From: Geomonas anaerohicana | Lineage (GTDB): Bacteria; Desulfobacterota; Desulfuromonadia; Geobacterales; Geobacteraceae | Assembly (NCBI RefSeq): GCF_016458305.1 | Contig: NZ_JAEMHL010000016.1 | Location: 1 to 64,000, forward strand | Direction of reading: 5' to 3' | Length of the DNA: 64,000 nucleotides | Part shown: one piece after another, positions 33,892-42,699 of the stretch | Layout: each line of letters begins with the position of its first letter | Position numbering within the stretch: position 1 is the first letter of the stretch | Notes under the pieces: model-generated | The model's database searches: none | The model's input: only the letters and a program-made list of their open reading frames with translations | Told to the model about the DNA's origin: nothing | Position numbers and translations under genes: made by a program

Positions 33892-34980
33892 ATGAAACAG
33901 TCCATCGTGGAACGGGTGGAGGTGAACTGCTACCGCATCCCCACCGAGGAGCGCGAATCCGACGGCACCTACCGCTGGGAGGACACCGTGCTGGTGGCGA
34001 CCCACCTCTACGGCGCGGGGGAAAGAGGGTTCGGCTACAGCTACGCCTCCCCTGCCGCCGCGACCCTCATCAAGGACAAGCTGGGTGACCTCTTGCGCGG
34101 GCGCAACGCGCTGGACATCGCCGGGTGCTGGGTGGTGCTCACCGGGGCGCTGCGCAACCTGGGCAACGCCGGCATCGGCATGATGGCGGTCTCCGCCCTT
34201 GATGCCGCCCTGTGGGATCTGAAGGCCCGCCTGCTCGGGGTGCCGCTGGTCTCGCTCTTGGGCGAGGCGCGCGAGCGGGTTCCGGTCTATGGCAGCGGCG
34301 GCTTCACCTCGTACCCGGTGGACAAGCTGCAGCGGCAGCTCTCCGGCTGGGTGGGCCAGGGCATCGGCCGGGTCAAGATGAAGGTCGGGCGCGATGCCAA
34401 GGCGGACCCGGACCGGGTCAGGGCCGCCCGGCAGGCGATCGGGGCGGAAGCGGAGCTCATGGTGGACGCCAACGGGGGCTACGCCCGCAAGCAGGCTCTC
34501 GCCCTGGCGACCGAATTCGCGGCCCAGGGGGTGACCTGGTTCGAGGAGCCGGTGCCGCACCAGGACCGGGAGGGGCTGCGCCTGCTGCGCGACCTGGCGC
34601 CGGAGGGGATGGAGATCTCATCGGGCGAGTACGGCTTCAACCTCGGCTACTTCCTGGACCTTTTGCGCGGAGGCTGCGTCGACGTACTCCAGGCCGACGC
34701 CACCCGCTGCGGCGTCACCGGGTTCCTGGAGGCCGCTGCCCTGTGCGGCGCCTGGGGCCTTCCCATGTCGTCCCACTGTGCGCCGGCGCTGCACCTGCAC
34801 CTGTGCTGCGCCGCGACTCCGATCCGCCACCTGGAATATTTCCACGACCACGTCCGCATCGAGCGCATGCTGTTCGACGGGGTCATCGAGCCCTGGCACG
34901 GCACACTGGCGCCCGACCTGGAGCGCCCCGGCCACGGGCTCACCCTCAGGGTGACGGAGGCGGAACGATTCCAGATCTGA
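33892..34980 (+). CDS. Enolase-superfamily (mandelate racemase / muconate lactonizing group) enzyme
   Basis: The 362-residue protein has a capping domain (about 1-125) and a barrel with the MR-group catalytic residues: KMKVG (KxK, about 162-166), metal ligands in LMVDANGG, WFEEPV and SSGEYG, and a C-terminal SSHCAPALH with the His of the His-Asp dyad. These enzymes abstract the alpha-proton of a carboxylate, typically a sugar acid or amino-acid dipeptide; the substrate is unknown. Ribosome-binding GGGAGGA precedes the ATG. The FAD/Fe-S dehydrogenase begins 13 bases downstream, so the two are probably one operon for a hydroxy- or sugar-acid. Confidence 0.88.
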   Translation: MKQSIVERVEVNCYRIPTEERESDGTYRWEDTVLVATHLYGAGERGFGYSYASPAAATLIKDKLGDLLRGRNALDIAGCWVVLTGALRNLGNAGIGMMAVSALDAALWDLKARLLGVPLVSLLGEARERVPVYGSGGFTSYPVDKLQRQLSGWVGQGIGRVKMKVGRDAKADPDRVRAARQAIGAEAELMVDANGGYARKQALALATEFAAQGVTWFEEPVPHQDREGLRLLRDLAPEGMEISSGEYGFNLGYFLDLLRGGCVDVLQADATRCGVTGFLEAAALCGAWGLPMSSHCAPALHLHLCCAATPIRHLEYFHDHVRIERMLFDGVIEPWHGTLAPDLERPGHGLTLRVTEAERFQI

Positions 34981-34993
34981 CCAAGGAGGAGCG

Positions 34994-37891
34994 ATGAGCG
35001 AAGCAGATAAAAAGGGAAGCAAAACGCTGAACGCACAGGCACTCGAGGCCGAGCTGCGCAGCGCGGTGGACGGCGAGATCCGTTTTGACAGCACGAGCCG
35101 CGCCCTCTACGCGACCGACGCCTCCAACTACCGCCAGATACCGATCGGCGTGGTGCTCCCGAAGACCACCGACGCCGTCATCAAGACCCTCGAGATCTGC
35201 CACAGGCACGGCGCCCCGGTGGTCTCGCGCGGCGGCGGCACCGCCCTGTGCGGCCAGACCTGCAACGTCGCCGTGGTCATCGATCACTCCAAGTACCTGC
35301 GCGGCATCCTGGACATCGACCCGCAAAAGAGGACGGCGCGGGTGCAGCCGGGGGTGGTCCTGGACCAGCTGCGCGACGAAACCGAGAAGTTCCACCTGAC
35401 CTATGGCCCCGACCCGGCCACCCACGACCACAACACCTTCGGCGGCATGATCGGCAACAACTCCTGCGGCATCCACTCGGTCATGGCCGGGCGCACCGCC
35501 GACAACGTGCTGGAGCTGGACGTGATCACCTATGACGGCGTGCGCATGACTGTCGGCCCGACCAGCGAAGAGGAGCTGGAGCGCATCATCGCCGCGGGCG
35601 GCAGGCGGGGCGAGATCTACGCCGGTCTGCGCGACATCCGCGACCGCTACGACCGGCTGATCCGGCGCCGCTATCCGAAGATCCCGCGCCGGGTTTCCGG
35701 GTTCAACCTTGACGACCTCCTCCCGGAGAACGGCTTCAACGTGGCGCGCGCCCTGGTGGGGACCGAGGGGACCTGCATCACCGTGCTCGAGGCGACCGTG
35801 CGCCTGGTGCACAGCCCGCCGGCGCGGACGCTCCTGGTGCTGGGCTACCCCGACGTCTACAGCGCCGGCGACGACATCGGCGCCCTGATGGAATTCGGGC
35901 CGGTGGGGCTCGAGGGGCTGGACGAGCTCCTCATCAAGTTCATGAAGAAGAAGAAACTGCACCCCGAGGACGTCGAGCTGCTTCCCGAGGGGAAGGGGTG
36001 GCTCTTGGCCGAGTTCGGCGGCGACACCAAGGAGGAAGCCGACCACAAGGCGCGCCAGGCCATGAAGAAGATCGGCAAACGGCACAACCCGCCCTCCATG
36101 AAGCTATTTACCGACAAGAAGGAGGAGAAGATGGTCTGGGATGTGCGGGAATCTGGCCTCGGCGCCACCGCCAACGTCCCGGGCGTGCCGCTGGGGTGGC
36201 CGGGATGGGAGGACGCCGCCGTCCCCCCGGAAAAGGTGGGCCCCTACCTGCGCGATTTCCACGCCCTCCTGAAGGAGCACGGACTGATCGCGTCGCTCTA
36301 CGGCCACTTCGGCGACGGCTGCATCCACTGCCGCATCTCCTTCGACCTCTTCACCCACCAGGGGGTGCAGAACTACCTGAGCTTTCTGGACAAGGCCACC
36401 GACCTCGTGGTCCGCTACGGCGGCTCGTTCTCCGCCGAGCACGGCGACGGGCAGTCCAAGGCGATGTACCTGGAAAAGATGTACGGCCCCGAGCTTTTGG
36501 AGGCCTTCCGGCGCTTCAAGGAGCTGTGGGACCCGCAATGGAAGATGAATCCCGGCAAGGTCGTGGAGCCCTTCCGACCCGACCAGAACCTCAGGCTGGG
36601 GCCGGAGTACAACCCCTGGCAGCCCGAGACCCGTTTTCGTTTCCCCAACGATGACGGCAGCTTCCCGCGCGCCATCCTGCGTTGCGTCGGCGTGGGCAAG
36701 TGCCGCCGCACCCACGACGCCTTCATGTGCCCGAGCTTTCTGGCCACCCTGGAGGAGAAGCACACCACAAGAGGGCGGGCGCACCTCCTGTTCGAGATGT
36801 TCCGCGGCGACTTCGTGGCCGACGGCTGGCACAGCAAAGAAGTGCTGGAATCCCTGGAGTTCTGTCTTTCCTGCAAGGGGTGCAAGACCGACTGCCCGGT
36901 CAACGTCGACATGGCCACCTACAAGGCCGAGTTTCTGCACCACCACTACCGGCACCGGCTCCGTCCGCTCCCCGCTTACTCCATGGGATTGTTCGGGATC
37001 TGGGGTGCCTTGGGCGCCAAGGTCCCGGGACTGGCCAACTTCATGGGCCAGACCCCGGTGCTCTCCGGCATCACCAAGGCGTTGGGCGGCATCGCCCCCG
37101 AGCGGAGCATGCCCCGCTTCGCCCCGGAGACCTTCACCGCCTGGTACAAAAACGGCAAACACGGCGGTCGCAGCGAAGGGCGCCGCGTCGTGCTCTACCC
37201 CGACATTTTCAACGACTGTTTCTTCCCGGAGACTCTGAAGGCCGCCTTCGCGGTCCTGACCCACTACGGCTACCAGGTCGTCATCCCGGAAAAGTGCCCC
37301 CCCGCCGTGCGTCCCCCCATCGACTACGGCATGATCGAGTATGCCAGGAAGAAGATCCTCAAGGCCGTCGGGATTTTGAGTCCTTATGTGCGTGAGGGGA
37401 TCCCGGTGTTGATCCTGGAGCCGAGCACCGCCGCCGTTTTCCGCGACGAGCTATCCGAGCTCTACCCCCAGCACGAGGACGGCAAGCGCGTCACCAGTCT
37501 CACCGTGACCATGTCCGAGTTCATGAAGAGGGAAGGACTCACGGTGCCCAAGCTTTCCGGGACTATCGTGTACCAGGCCCACTGTCACCAGAAGGCGCTG
37601 TTGAACCCGGAAGCCGGGCACGAGCTGTTCAAGCAGATGGGGCTCACCGTAATCGAGCCGCAGCAGGGCTGTTGCGGCATGGCCGGTTCCTTCGGTTTCG
37701 AGAAAGGGAAGTACGAGATATCCATGCGTATCGGCGAGATGGGGCTGCTCCCCGTGGTCAGGAAAGCCGCTCAGGGCGACTACATCGTTGCCGACGGTTT
37801 CAGTTGTCGCACCCAGATCTTGCAAGCCACCGACCGGAAGCCGCTGCATCTCGTCGAGCTGCTGTTGCTAGCCCTGAACCGTGGCAAGTAG
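34994..37891 (+). CDS. Fused FAD-linked oxidase / Fe-S dehydrogenase (D-lactate or glycolate dehydrogenase type)
   Basis: The 965-residue protein fuses a GlcD/DLD-type FAD-binding_4 domain (SRGGGTALCGQTCN, GMIGNNSCGIHSVMAGRT), an FAD-linked oxidase C-terminal lobe (GHFGDGCIHCRISF, SAEHGDGQSKAMYL), a ferredoxin segment with CVGVGKCRRTHDAFMCP and CLSCKGCKTDCPVNVDM (two 4Fe-4S sites) and a C-terminal CCG-type domain (QAHCHQKAL, QQGCCGMAGSFG). Such fusions oxidise 2-hydroxy acids and pass electrons to the membrane pool. AAGGAGGAG precedes the ATG. It directly follows the enolase-superfamily gene. A hairpin at 37913 follows the stop. Confidence 0.9.
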   Translation: MSEADKKGSKTLNAQALEAELRSAVDGEIRFDSTSRALYATDASNYRQIPIGVVLPKTTDAVIKTLEICHRHGAPVVSRGGGTALCGQTCNVAVVIDHSKYLRGILDIDPQKRTARVQPGVVLDQLRDETEKFHLTYGPDPATHDHNTFGGMIGNNSCGIHSVMAGRTADNVLELDVITYDGVRMTVGPTSEEELERIIAAGGRRGEIYAGLRDIRDRYDRLIRRRYPKIPRRVSGFNLDDLLPENGFNVARALVGTEGTCITVLEATVRLVHSPPARTLLVLGYPDVYSAGDDIGALMEFGPVGLEGLDELLIKFMKKKKLHPEDVELLPEGKGWLLAEFGGDTKEEADHKARQAMKKIGKRHNPPSMKLFTDKKEEKMVWDVRESGLGATANVPGVPLGWPGWEDAAVPPEKVGPYLRDFHALLKEHGLIASLYGHFGDGCIHCRISFDLFTHQGVQNYLSFLDKATDLVVRYGGSFSAEHGDGQSKAMYLEKMYGPELLEAFRRFKELWDPQWKMNPGKVVEPFRPDQNLRLGPEYNPWQPETRFRFPNDDGSFPRAILRCVGVGKCRRTHDAFMCPSFLATLEEKHTTRGRAHLLFEMFRGDFVADGWHSKEVLESLEFCLSCKGCKTDCPVNVDMATYKAEFLHHHYRHRLRPLPAYSMGLFGIWGALGAKVPGLANFMGQTPVLSGITKALGGIAPERSMPRFAPETFTAWYKNGKHGGRSEGRRVVLYPDIFNDCFFPETLKAAFAVLTHYGYQVVIPEKCPPAVRPPIDYGMIEYARKKILKAVGILSPYVREGIPVLILEPSTAAVFRDELSELYPQHEDGKRVTSLTVTMSEFMKREGLTVPKLSGTIVYQAHCHQKALLNPEAGHELFKQMGLTVIEPQQGCCGMAGSFGFEKGKYEISMRIGEMGLLPVVRKAAQGDYIVADGFSCRTQILQATDRKPLHLVELLLLALNRGK

Positions 37892-37912
37892 CCGCAGCCG
37901 TCTCAGTTATAA

Positions 37913-37940
37913 GAGTTGCGGGCCTCCCGGCCCGCAACTC
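37913..37940 (+). terminator. Terminator-like hairpin after the FAD/Fe-S dehydrogenase
   Basis: GAGTTGCGGGCC / GGCCCGCAACTC, perfect 12-bp stem with a 4-base loop, 22 bases past the stop. The T run is weak (CCCTCTG). Confidence 0.6.
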
Positions 37941-38031
37941 CCTCTGCCCTCTCCACTGTCTTCCCCCAGCCCCCCGCACACAGCACACAGCACACCGCCC
38001 TCCCAGTCTCTGAGTCTCCTGCCTTCCCATG

Positions 38032-38067
38032 ACTCCCATTATTCCCATCACTCCCATAATTCCCATT
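38032..38067 (+). repeat. 9-base tandem repeat (ACTCCCATT / ATTCCCATC type), four units
   Basis: Units ACTCCCATT, ATTCCCATC, ACTCCCATA, ATTCCCATT in register. The same 9-base unit forms a longer tract at 45932-46021. Confidence 0.75.
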
Positions 38068-38119
38068 ACCCCTCACTCTCACACTTCCCATCCCCCCATT
38101 TATAGTGTAAACTTTTTAC

Positions 38120-38133
38120 CGAACGATCGTTCG
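38120..38133. promoter_or_regulatory. Perfect operator-like palindrome upstream of the MoaD-like gene
   Basis: CGAACGATCGTTCG, a 14-base perfect palindrome just after an A/T-rich stretch, 90 bases before the start at 38223. The GAACGATCGTTC core resembles TetR-family operators. No regulator gene is adjacent. Confidence 0.45.
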
Positions 38134-38222
38134 ACCAACGGCACGATGCCTCACTCCCGGCAGTTGCAGCATGAAACGGTGAAGCACCGCCCGCAATGTC
38201 ACAACAAAGAGAGGAGTCAGAC

Positions 38223-38516
38223 ATGTCATCGAAAGCAAACACGACGGTACGGATGTTCGGCCTGCTGCACACCTTCAGGAAAGACCATGGTCTTCCTTCC
38301 CAGGCCGAGGTAGCGGTTCCCGAGGAAGGCTGTTCCGCGGCAGCCATCGCCCGGGATCTCGGTCTTCCCATGGAGAAGATCGAGGCGGTTTTCGTCAACC
38401 ACAAGGCTTATGCCCTGGACCACGAAGTGCATCCCGGCGACCAGGTAGCCTTCGTCCCCACCGGCGTCCCCGGTCCCGGCCGCATGATGCTCGGCATCCG
38501 CCACGCCCACAAGTAA
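38223..38516 (+). CDS. MoaD/ThiS-like beta-grasp small protein
   Basis: The 97-residue protein resembles a MoaD/ThiS-type ubiquitin fold: strand TVRMFGLLHTFR, a helix AAAIARDLGLPMEKIEAVFVNHKAY and the turn HEVHPGDQVAFVPTG. The sulfur carriers of this family end in Gly-Gly; here the equivalent region reads GVPGPGRM and is followed by an 11-residue tail ending RHAHK, so thiocarboxylate chemistry is doubtful without processing. GAGGAG lies 6 bases before the ATG. No moaE, thiF or tungsten-cofactor gene is adjacent. Confidence 0.7.
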   Translation: MSSKANTTVRMFGLLHTFRKDHGLPSQAEVAVPEEGCSAAAIARDLGLPMEKIEAVFVNHKAYALDHEVHPGDQVAFVPTGVPGPGRMMLGIRHAHK

Positions 38517-38533
38517 CTGTCCCAGCGCCAGCC

Positions 38534-38557
38534 GCCGCCCCGTTGGTTCGGGGCGGC
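38534..38557 (+). terminator. Hairpin after the MoaD-like gene
   Basis: GCCGCCCCG / CGGGGCGGC with a 6-base loop, 17 bases after the stop, without a T run. A terminator role is tentative. Confidence 0.45.
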
Positions 38558-38612
38558 CGGCGCCCCCACTCCCCGGTCAAACGCTTCGCTTTTCCTCTCC
38601 CGTCTCGTTTTT

Positions 38613-38687
38613 CTCAGATGTCCTCAGATTTCCTCCTTGTGACCGGTTTGCAGTTCGATTTTCGCTTTTCTCAGATTTTCCTCAGAT
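38613..38687 (+). repeat. CTCAGAT direct repeats in the leader of the desaturase-like gene
   Basis: CTCAGAT occurs at 38613, 38623, 38670 and 38681, as two closely spaced pairs about 57 bases apart within T/C-rich DNA. Function unknown. Confidence 0.5.
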
Positions 38688-38763
38688 TTTCTCCGTGGCC
38701 AATGGTCTTGTGTTTGTTAGACTTGAACCTCGTGTTTTCATTCCGGCTGTCAAGGATCTGCCG

Positions 38764-40188
38764 ATGACCAAGGGGAGTGACATCGATGCCGTAGTAGTGG
38801 GTTCCGGCCCCAACGGCCTGGCCGCCGCCGTGACCCTGGCCAGGGCCGGCCTCTCGGTCACTGTCGTGGAAGGCGCCGCCACCTTCGGCGGCGGCACCCG
38901 CAGCGAAGAGCTCACCCTCCCCGGTTTCCTGCACGACGTCTGCGCCGCCATCCACCCGCTGGGTGTCGCATCCCCCTTCTTCAAAACACTACCACTCGCC
39001 GAATACGGCCTGGAATGGATCTACCCGGAGGTGCAGCTTGCCCACCCTCTCCCGGACGGGGAGGCCGCCCTGCTCTTCCGCGACCTCAATGCCACCTCTT
39101 CCCTCCTAGGCAAGGACGGCCCCTCCTACCGCCGCCTGTTCCAGCCGCTGGTCGAGCGCTGGGACGACCTCGCCCCGGACCTGCTGGCGCCATTGCACTT
39201 CCCCCGGCACCCCATCGCCACTGCGCTCTTCGGGATGAGGGCCTTGCTCCCGGCGCACCAACTGGCCCGGTTCTCATTCAGGGAAGCTCCCGCCCGCGCC
39301 CTCTTCTGCGGCATGTCGGCGCACGCCTTTCTCCCCCTGCAGCATCCGCTCACCTCGGCCTTCGGCCTCATCCTCGGCACGCTGGGTCACGTGGCCGGCT
39401 GGCCGGTGGCCAAGGGGGGCTCGCGCAACCTGGCCGCCGCCCTGGCCGGCTACCTCCGCGCGCTGGGAGGCGAGATCGTGACCGGGTGCCAGGTGAAGAG
39501 CCTTGCCGACCTCCCCGCCGCCCGCATCGTAATGCTGGACGTCACCGAGCGCCAGTTGGAGTCCATCGCCGGGCCGCGCCTGCCGACGGGATACCAGCGC
39601 CGGCTGCAGCGCTACCGCTACGGCCCGGGCGTCTTCAAGATCGACTGGGCCCTCGACGGCCCCATCCCCTGGACCGTGGCCGACTGCCGGCGCTCCGCCA
39701 CCGTCCACGTCGGCGGCACAGCTGAAGACGTCACCGCCGGCGAGGCCGAGGTCTGGCGCGGGATCCACCCCGAGCGCCCCTTCGTGCTGGTGGCGCAGCC
39801 CACCCTGCTGGATCCTACACGGGCGCCGCAGGGAAAGCACACAGCCTGGGCCTACTGCCACGTCCCCCACGGCTCCACGGTAGACATGACCGCGCGGATC
39901 GAGGCGCAGATCGAGCGCTTCGCGCCGGGATTCCGCGACCTGGTCCTCGCGCGCCACACCCGCAACTGCCTGCAGTACGAAAAATACAATGCCAACATCA
40001 TAGGAGGGGATATCAACGGCGGCGTACAGGACCTGCGTCAGTTCCTGGCCCGCCCCAAACTGCTGGCGCCGTACCGGACCCCGCTTCCCGGCGTCTACCT
40101 CTGCTCTTCGGGGACGCCCCCCGGCGGAGGCGTGCACGGCATGTGCGGCTACCACGCCGCGACCCTGGCACTCAACGACTTGAAGTAA
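38764..40188 (+). CDS. Phytoene-desaturase-like FAD-dependent oxidoreductase
   Basis: The 474-residue protein opens with an FAD Rossmann motif VVVGSGPNGLAAAVTLARAG and the VVEGAATFGGGTRSEELTLPGF loop of the CrtI/NAD(P)-binding_8 family, and ends with SSGTPPGGGVHGMCGYHAA, the C-terminal FAD contact of the same family. The substrate is not predictable; relatives desaturate or isomerise carotenoids or lipids. AAGGA lies 7 bases before the ATG at 38764; an upstream in-frame start (38695) lacks one. The lipase maturation factor gene begins about 130 bases after the stop, across a hairpin repeat. Confidence 0.85.
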   Translation: MTKGSDIDAVVVGSGPNGLAAAVTLARAGLSVTVVEGAATFGGGTRSEELTLPGFLHDVCAAIHPLGVASPFFKTLPLAEYGLEWIYPEVQLAHPLPDGEAALLFRDLNATSSLLGKDGPSYRRLFQPLVERWDDLAPDLLAPLHFPRHPIATALFGMRALLPAHQLARFSFREAPARALFCGMSAHAFLPLQHPLTSAFGLILGTLGHVAGWPVAKGGSRNLAAALAGYLRALGGEIVTGCQVKSLADLPAARIVMLDVTERQLESIAGPRLPTGYQRRLQRYRYGPGVFKIDWALDGPIPWTVADCRRSATVHVGGTAEDVTAGEAEVWRGIHPERPFVLVAQPTLLDPTRAPQGKHTAWAYCHVPHGSTVDMTARIEAQIERFAPGFRDLVLARHTRNCLQYEKYNANIIGGDINGGVQDLRQFLARPKLLAPYRTPLPGVYLCSSGTPPGGGVHGMCGYHAATLALNDLK

Positions 40189-40210
40189 GTCAAAAGCGGT
40201 CACCCAGAGT

Positions 40211-40244
40211 TCCCCCCTTTGCAAAGGGGGGACAGGGGGGATTT
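40211..40244 (+). repeat. CCCCCC/GGGGGG hairpin repeat, copy 2
   Basis: TCCCCCCTTTGCAAAGGGG then GGACAGGGGGGATTT: perfect C/G hairpin with the same 3' tail as the other copies. Between the desaturase-like and LMF genes. Confidence 0.85.
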
Positions 40245-40317
40245 GATTTTCTCTGCGTGCTGCGCCGATACTCCGCGTACTTCGCGCAGCCGCTTCTGAT
40301 TTTTCCACGGAGCCCTT

Positions 40318-41763
40318 ATGAGTGACGACGGTTACTGGATCATCCGCCTCATGCTGCAGCGGGGACTGGGCGTCATCTACCTGATGGGTTTCCTGGTGGC
40401 CTGCAACCAGTTCCGCGCCCTGTGCGGCGACCGCGGCCTGGAACCCGCCCTCCCCTTCATGCGCCTGGTCCCCTTCCGCGATGCCCCGAGCCTCTTCTAC
40501 TTCGTGCGCGGCGACCGCGCCTACTTCCTGGTCGCCCTGGCCGGCGTCTTCCTGTCGCTTGCCGCGGTCACCGGCCTCTCCGATGCCGGCGGCACCCTCC
40601 TTTCCATGACGGTCTGGCTCCTGCTCTGGGTCTTTTATCTCTCCTTCGTCAACGTCGGGCAGACCTTCTACGCCTTCGGCTGGGAGTCGCTGCTCCTGGA
40701 GGCGGGCTTTCTGGCCGTCTTCCTCGGCCCATCCGGCGTGGAGCCGCCGTGGGCGGTGATCTGGCTCTACCGCTGGCTCGCCTTCCGCATCATGTTCGGT
40801 GCGGGGATGATCAAACTCCGCGGCGACAGCTGCTGGCACGACCTCACCTGCCTCGACTACCACTTCGAGACCCAGCCCATGCCCAACCCGCTCAGCCGTC
40901 TCTTCCACCGCCTCCCCGCGCCGGTGCACAAGGCGGGCGTGCTCTTCAACCACCTGGCCGAACTCGTGCTCCCCTCCCTCTTCTTTCTCCCCCAGCCGGT
41001 GGCCGGCGCCGCCGCGGCAGGCTCGCTGCTCTTCCTGCTCTCCATCATCGTGAGCGGCAACTTCGCCTGGCTCAACTGGCTCACTGCGGTCATCTGTTTC
41101 AGTCCCCTGGACGGATCCTTCATCGCCCACCTCCTCGGCCTGCGCCCCGCTCCGCTTATCCCCCAGCCGCCGCTGTTCCAGGCGCTCACCTGGGGCCTGG
41201 TGCTCCTCGTCGCCGCCAAAAGCGTCGAGCCGGCCCGCAACCTCTTCTCCAGGCGGCAAATCATGAACACCTCGTTCGACCCGTTTCATCTGGTCAACAC
41301 CTACGGTGCCTTCGGCAGCATCACCAGGGAGCGCTACGAGATCGTGCTGGAGGGGACCCAGGCGGAGCACGCCTGGGAAGAGGCGGCCTGGCGCCCCTAC
41401 GAGTTCCGCGGCAAACCGGGGGATCCCTCGCGCATGCCCCCCTTTATCGCCCCCTATCACCTGCGCCTGGACTGGCTGATGTGGTTCGAGGCGATGCCGT
41501 CCCAGGGTGGTCACTCGCGCTGGTTCGTACACCTCGTGATCAAGCTGCTCCAGGGAGACGCGCAGACCCTGCGGCTGCTGCGCCACAATCCCTTTCCCGA
41601 TGCCCCGCCGCGTTTCATTCGCGCCCTCTACTACCGCTACAACTTCGGCGACGAGCAGTGGTGGCGCCGCGAGTTGGTCGGCGAGTACCTGGTTCCGGTT
41701 TCCCTGGAGCAACCGGTGATAAAGCAGGTGCTGGCAAAGTACCAACGAAGCGTCGCTGGCTGA
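40318..41763 (+). CDS. Lipase maturation factor (LMF1/LMF2) family membrane protein
   Basis: The 481-residue protein has about six transmembrane segments in the first 300 residues and the LMF signature blocks FYAFGWESLLLEAGFLAVFLG, WLYRWLAFRIMFGAGMIKLRGDSCW and TQPMPNPLSRLFH; the C-terminal soluble domain has NTYGAFGSITRERYEIVLEGT and LRLDWLMWFEA. Vertebrate LMF1 assists folding of lipoprotein lipase in the ER; bacterial homologues are uncharacterised. Ribosome-binding GGAG precedes the ATG by 6 bases. It follows an FAD oxidoreductase and precedes a PEP-CTERM protein; no lipase gene is close. Confidence 0.9.
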   Translation: MSDDGYWIIRLMLQRGLGVIYLMGFLVACNQFRALCGDRGLEPALPFMRLVPFRDAPSLFYFVRGDRAYFLVALAGVFLSLAAVTGLSDAGGTLLSMTVWLLLWVFYLSFVNVGQTFYAFGWESLLLEAGFLAVFLGPSGVEPPWAVIWLYRWLAFRIMFGAGMIKLRGDSCWHDLTCLDYHFETQPMPNPLSRLFHRLPAPVHKAGVLFNHLAELVLPSLFFLPQPVAGAAAAGSLLFLLSIIVSGNFAWLNWLTAVICFSPLDGSFIAHLLGLRPAPLIPQPPLFQALTWGLVLLVAAKSVEPARNLFSRRQIMNTSFDPFHLVNTYGAFGSITRERYEIVLEGTQAEHAWEEAAWRPYEFRGKPGDPSRMPPFIAPYHLRLDWLMWFEAMPSQGGHSRWFVHLVIKLLQGDAQTLRLLRHNPFPDAPPRFIRALYYRYNFGDEQWWRRELVGEYLVPVSLEQPVIKQVLAKYQRSVAG

Positions 41764-41786
41764 CTGCAGGTGCGCCGCAACCCTAC

Positions 41787-41816
41787 GGGGACGGGCTCCG
41801 CAGGTGCCTCTCCCCC
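41787..41816 (+). repeat. GGGGACAGGC-family hairpin repeat, degenerate copy 3
   Basis: GGGGACGGGCTCCGCAGGT then GCCTCTCCCCCT: matches copies at 17661 and 61593 with a few changes, 25 bases past the LMF stop. Confidence 0.65.
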
Positions 41817-41978
41817 TCATAATCATTCGCCCAGCCCAAGGTGCCGCACCACCAATCCCGCCTCTCTTATTAGCGACGACCTACCCGCCGTTTAACACCT
41901 TAGCCGTTGCTTCAATATCATTGGGAAAATATAATCACAGTATCGGTGCACGACTGACAGCAGCAAAGGAGGTCACAC

Positions 41979-42560
41979 ATGAGGACCAAGCTTCTCGCCG
42001 CCGCGCTTCTGGTGCTGTTGCTTCTGCCGGTAACGTCGCACGCCCATCTCTACGATTACGAGTACGTCGGCCTCCCCTTCGACTGGTTCGGCGGGCCCAC
42101 CTACACTCCCGCCGACCACGTCACCATCTCCCTGCTCACCGACCATCCACTGAGCTTCGGCGAGCGCGGTTTTGCGGACAACCAGAGCTCCGAGATGATC
42201 TCCTTCATCATGTCGGACGGCTACCAGACCATGAATGTCGCCAGCACCGGTTTTTGCGAACTGCAGATCTTCGACGGCCTCAAGGCCGACGGCACCCCCT
42301 ACGGCTGGTGGATCTGGCTCTCCGACACCCCCGACGGCACCGGCAACACCGTCTATTCAGAGAACTCCCCCGACGGCTCCTATGACATCGGCATGAACGG
42401 CGCCGACTTCGGCCGCAATTTCAACGACGGGACCTGGACCGTCTCCGTGAAGTGCGACCCGAGCCCGGTTCCCGAGCCGTCGACGGCGCTGCTGCTAGCC
42501 ACGGGTTTTGCCGGCATGTGCTGCGCGACCTGGTGGCGCAGGAAAAACGTGCAAAGGTAA
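41979..42560 (+). CDS. PEP-CTERM sorting-domain secreted protein
   Basis: The 193-residue protein has a signal peptide (residues 1-22, ending TSHAH) and a C-terminal PEP-CTERM tripartite signal: PVPEPS, a hydrophobic helix (ALLLATGFAGMCCATWW) and basic RRKN. Such proteins are processed by an exosortase and linked to exopolysaccharide in environmental Gram-negatives. The central region (DHVTISLLTDHPLSFGE, NSPDGSYDIG) is of unknown fold. AAAGGAGGT precedes the ATG by 6 bases. An exosortase gene is not in the window. Confidence 0.85.
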   Translation: MRTKLLAAALLVLLLLPVTSHAHLYDYEYVGLPFDWFGGPTYTPADHVTISLLTDHPLSFGERGFADNQSSEMISFIMSDGYQTMNVASTGFCELQIFDGLKADGTPYGWWIWLSDTPDGTGNTVYSENSPDGSYDIGMNGADFGRNFNDGTWTVSVKCDPSPVPEPSTALLLATGFAGMCCATWWRRKNVQR

Positions 42561-42699
42561 CCGCTCCATAACTCGATAGCGACCTGAGCCGTGCCGACCA
42601 GTTTCCGCAAAGGAAGCTGGTTTTTTTGTGTTTTCTGGTACACTCGCGTGGTGGCGCCGCCACGGCGACCAGTCTGCGCATTCAATGGGAGGGATGAAA

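Larger units (their letters stand above)
37892..38222. other. Gene-free stretch between FAD/Fe-S dehydrogenase and MoaD-like gene
   Basis: Holds a terminator-like hairpin (37913-37940), four tandem 9-base units of the NTTCCCATN type (38032-38067) and a perfect operator-like palindrome (38120-38133), then the leader of the MoaD-like gene. Confidence 0.6.
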
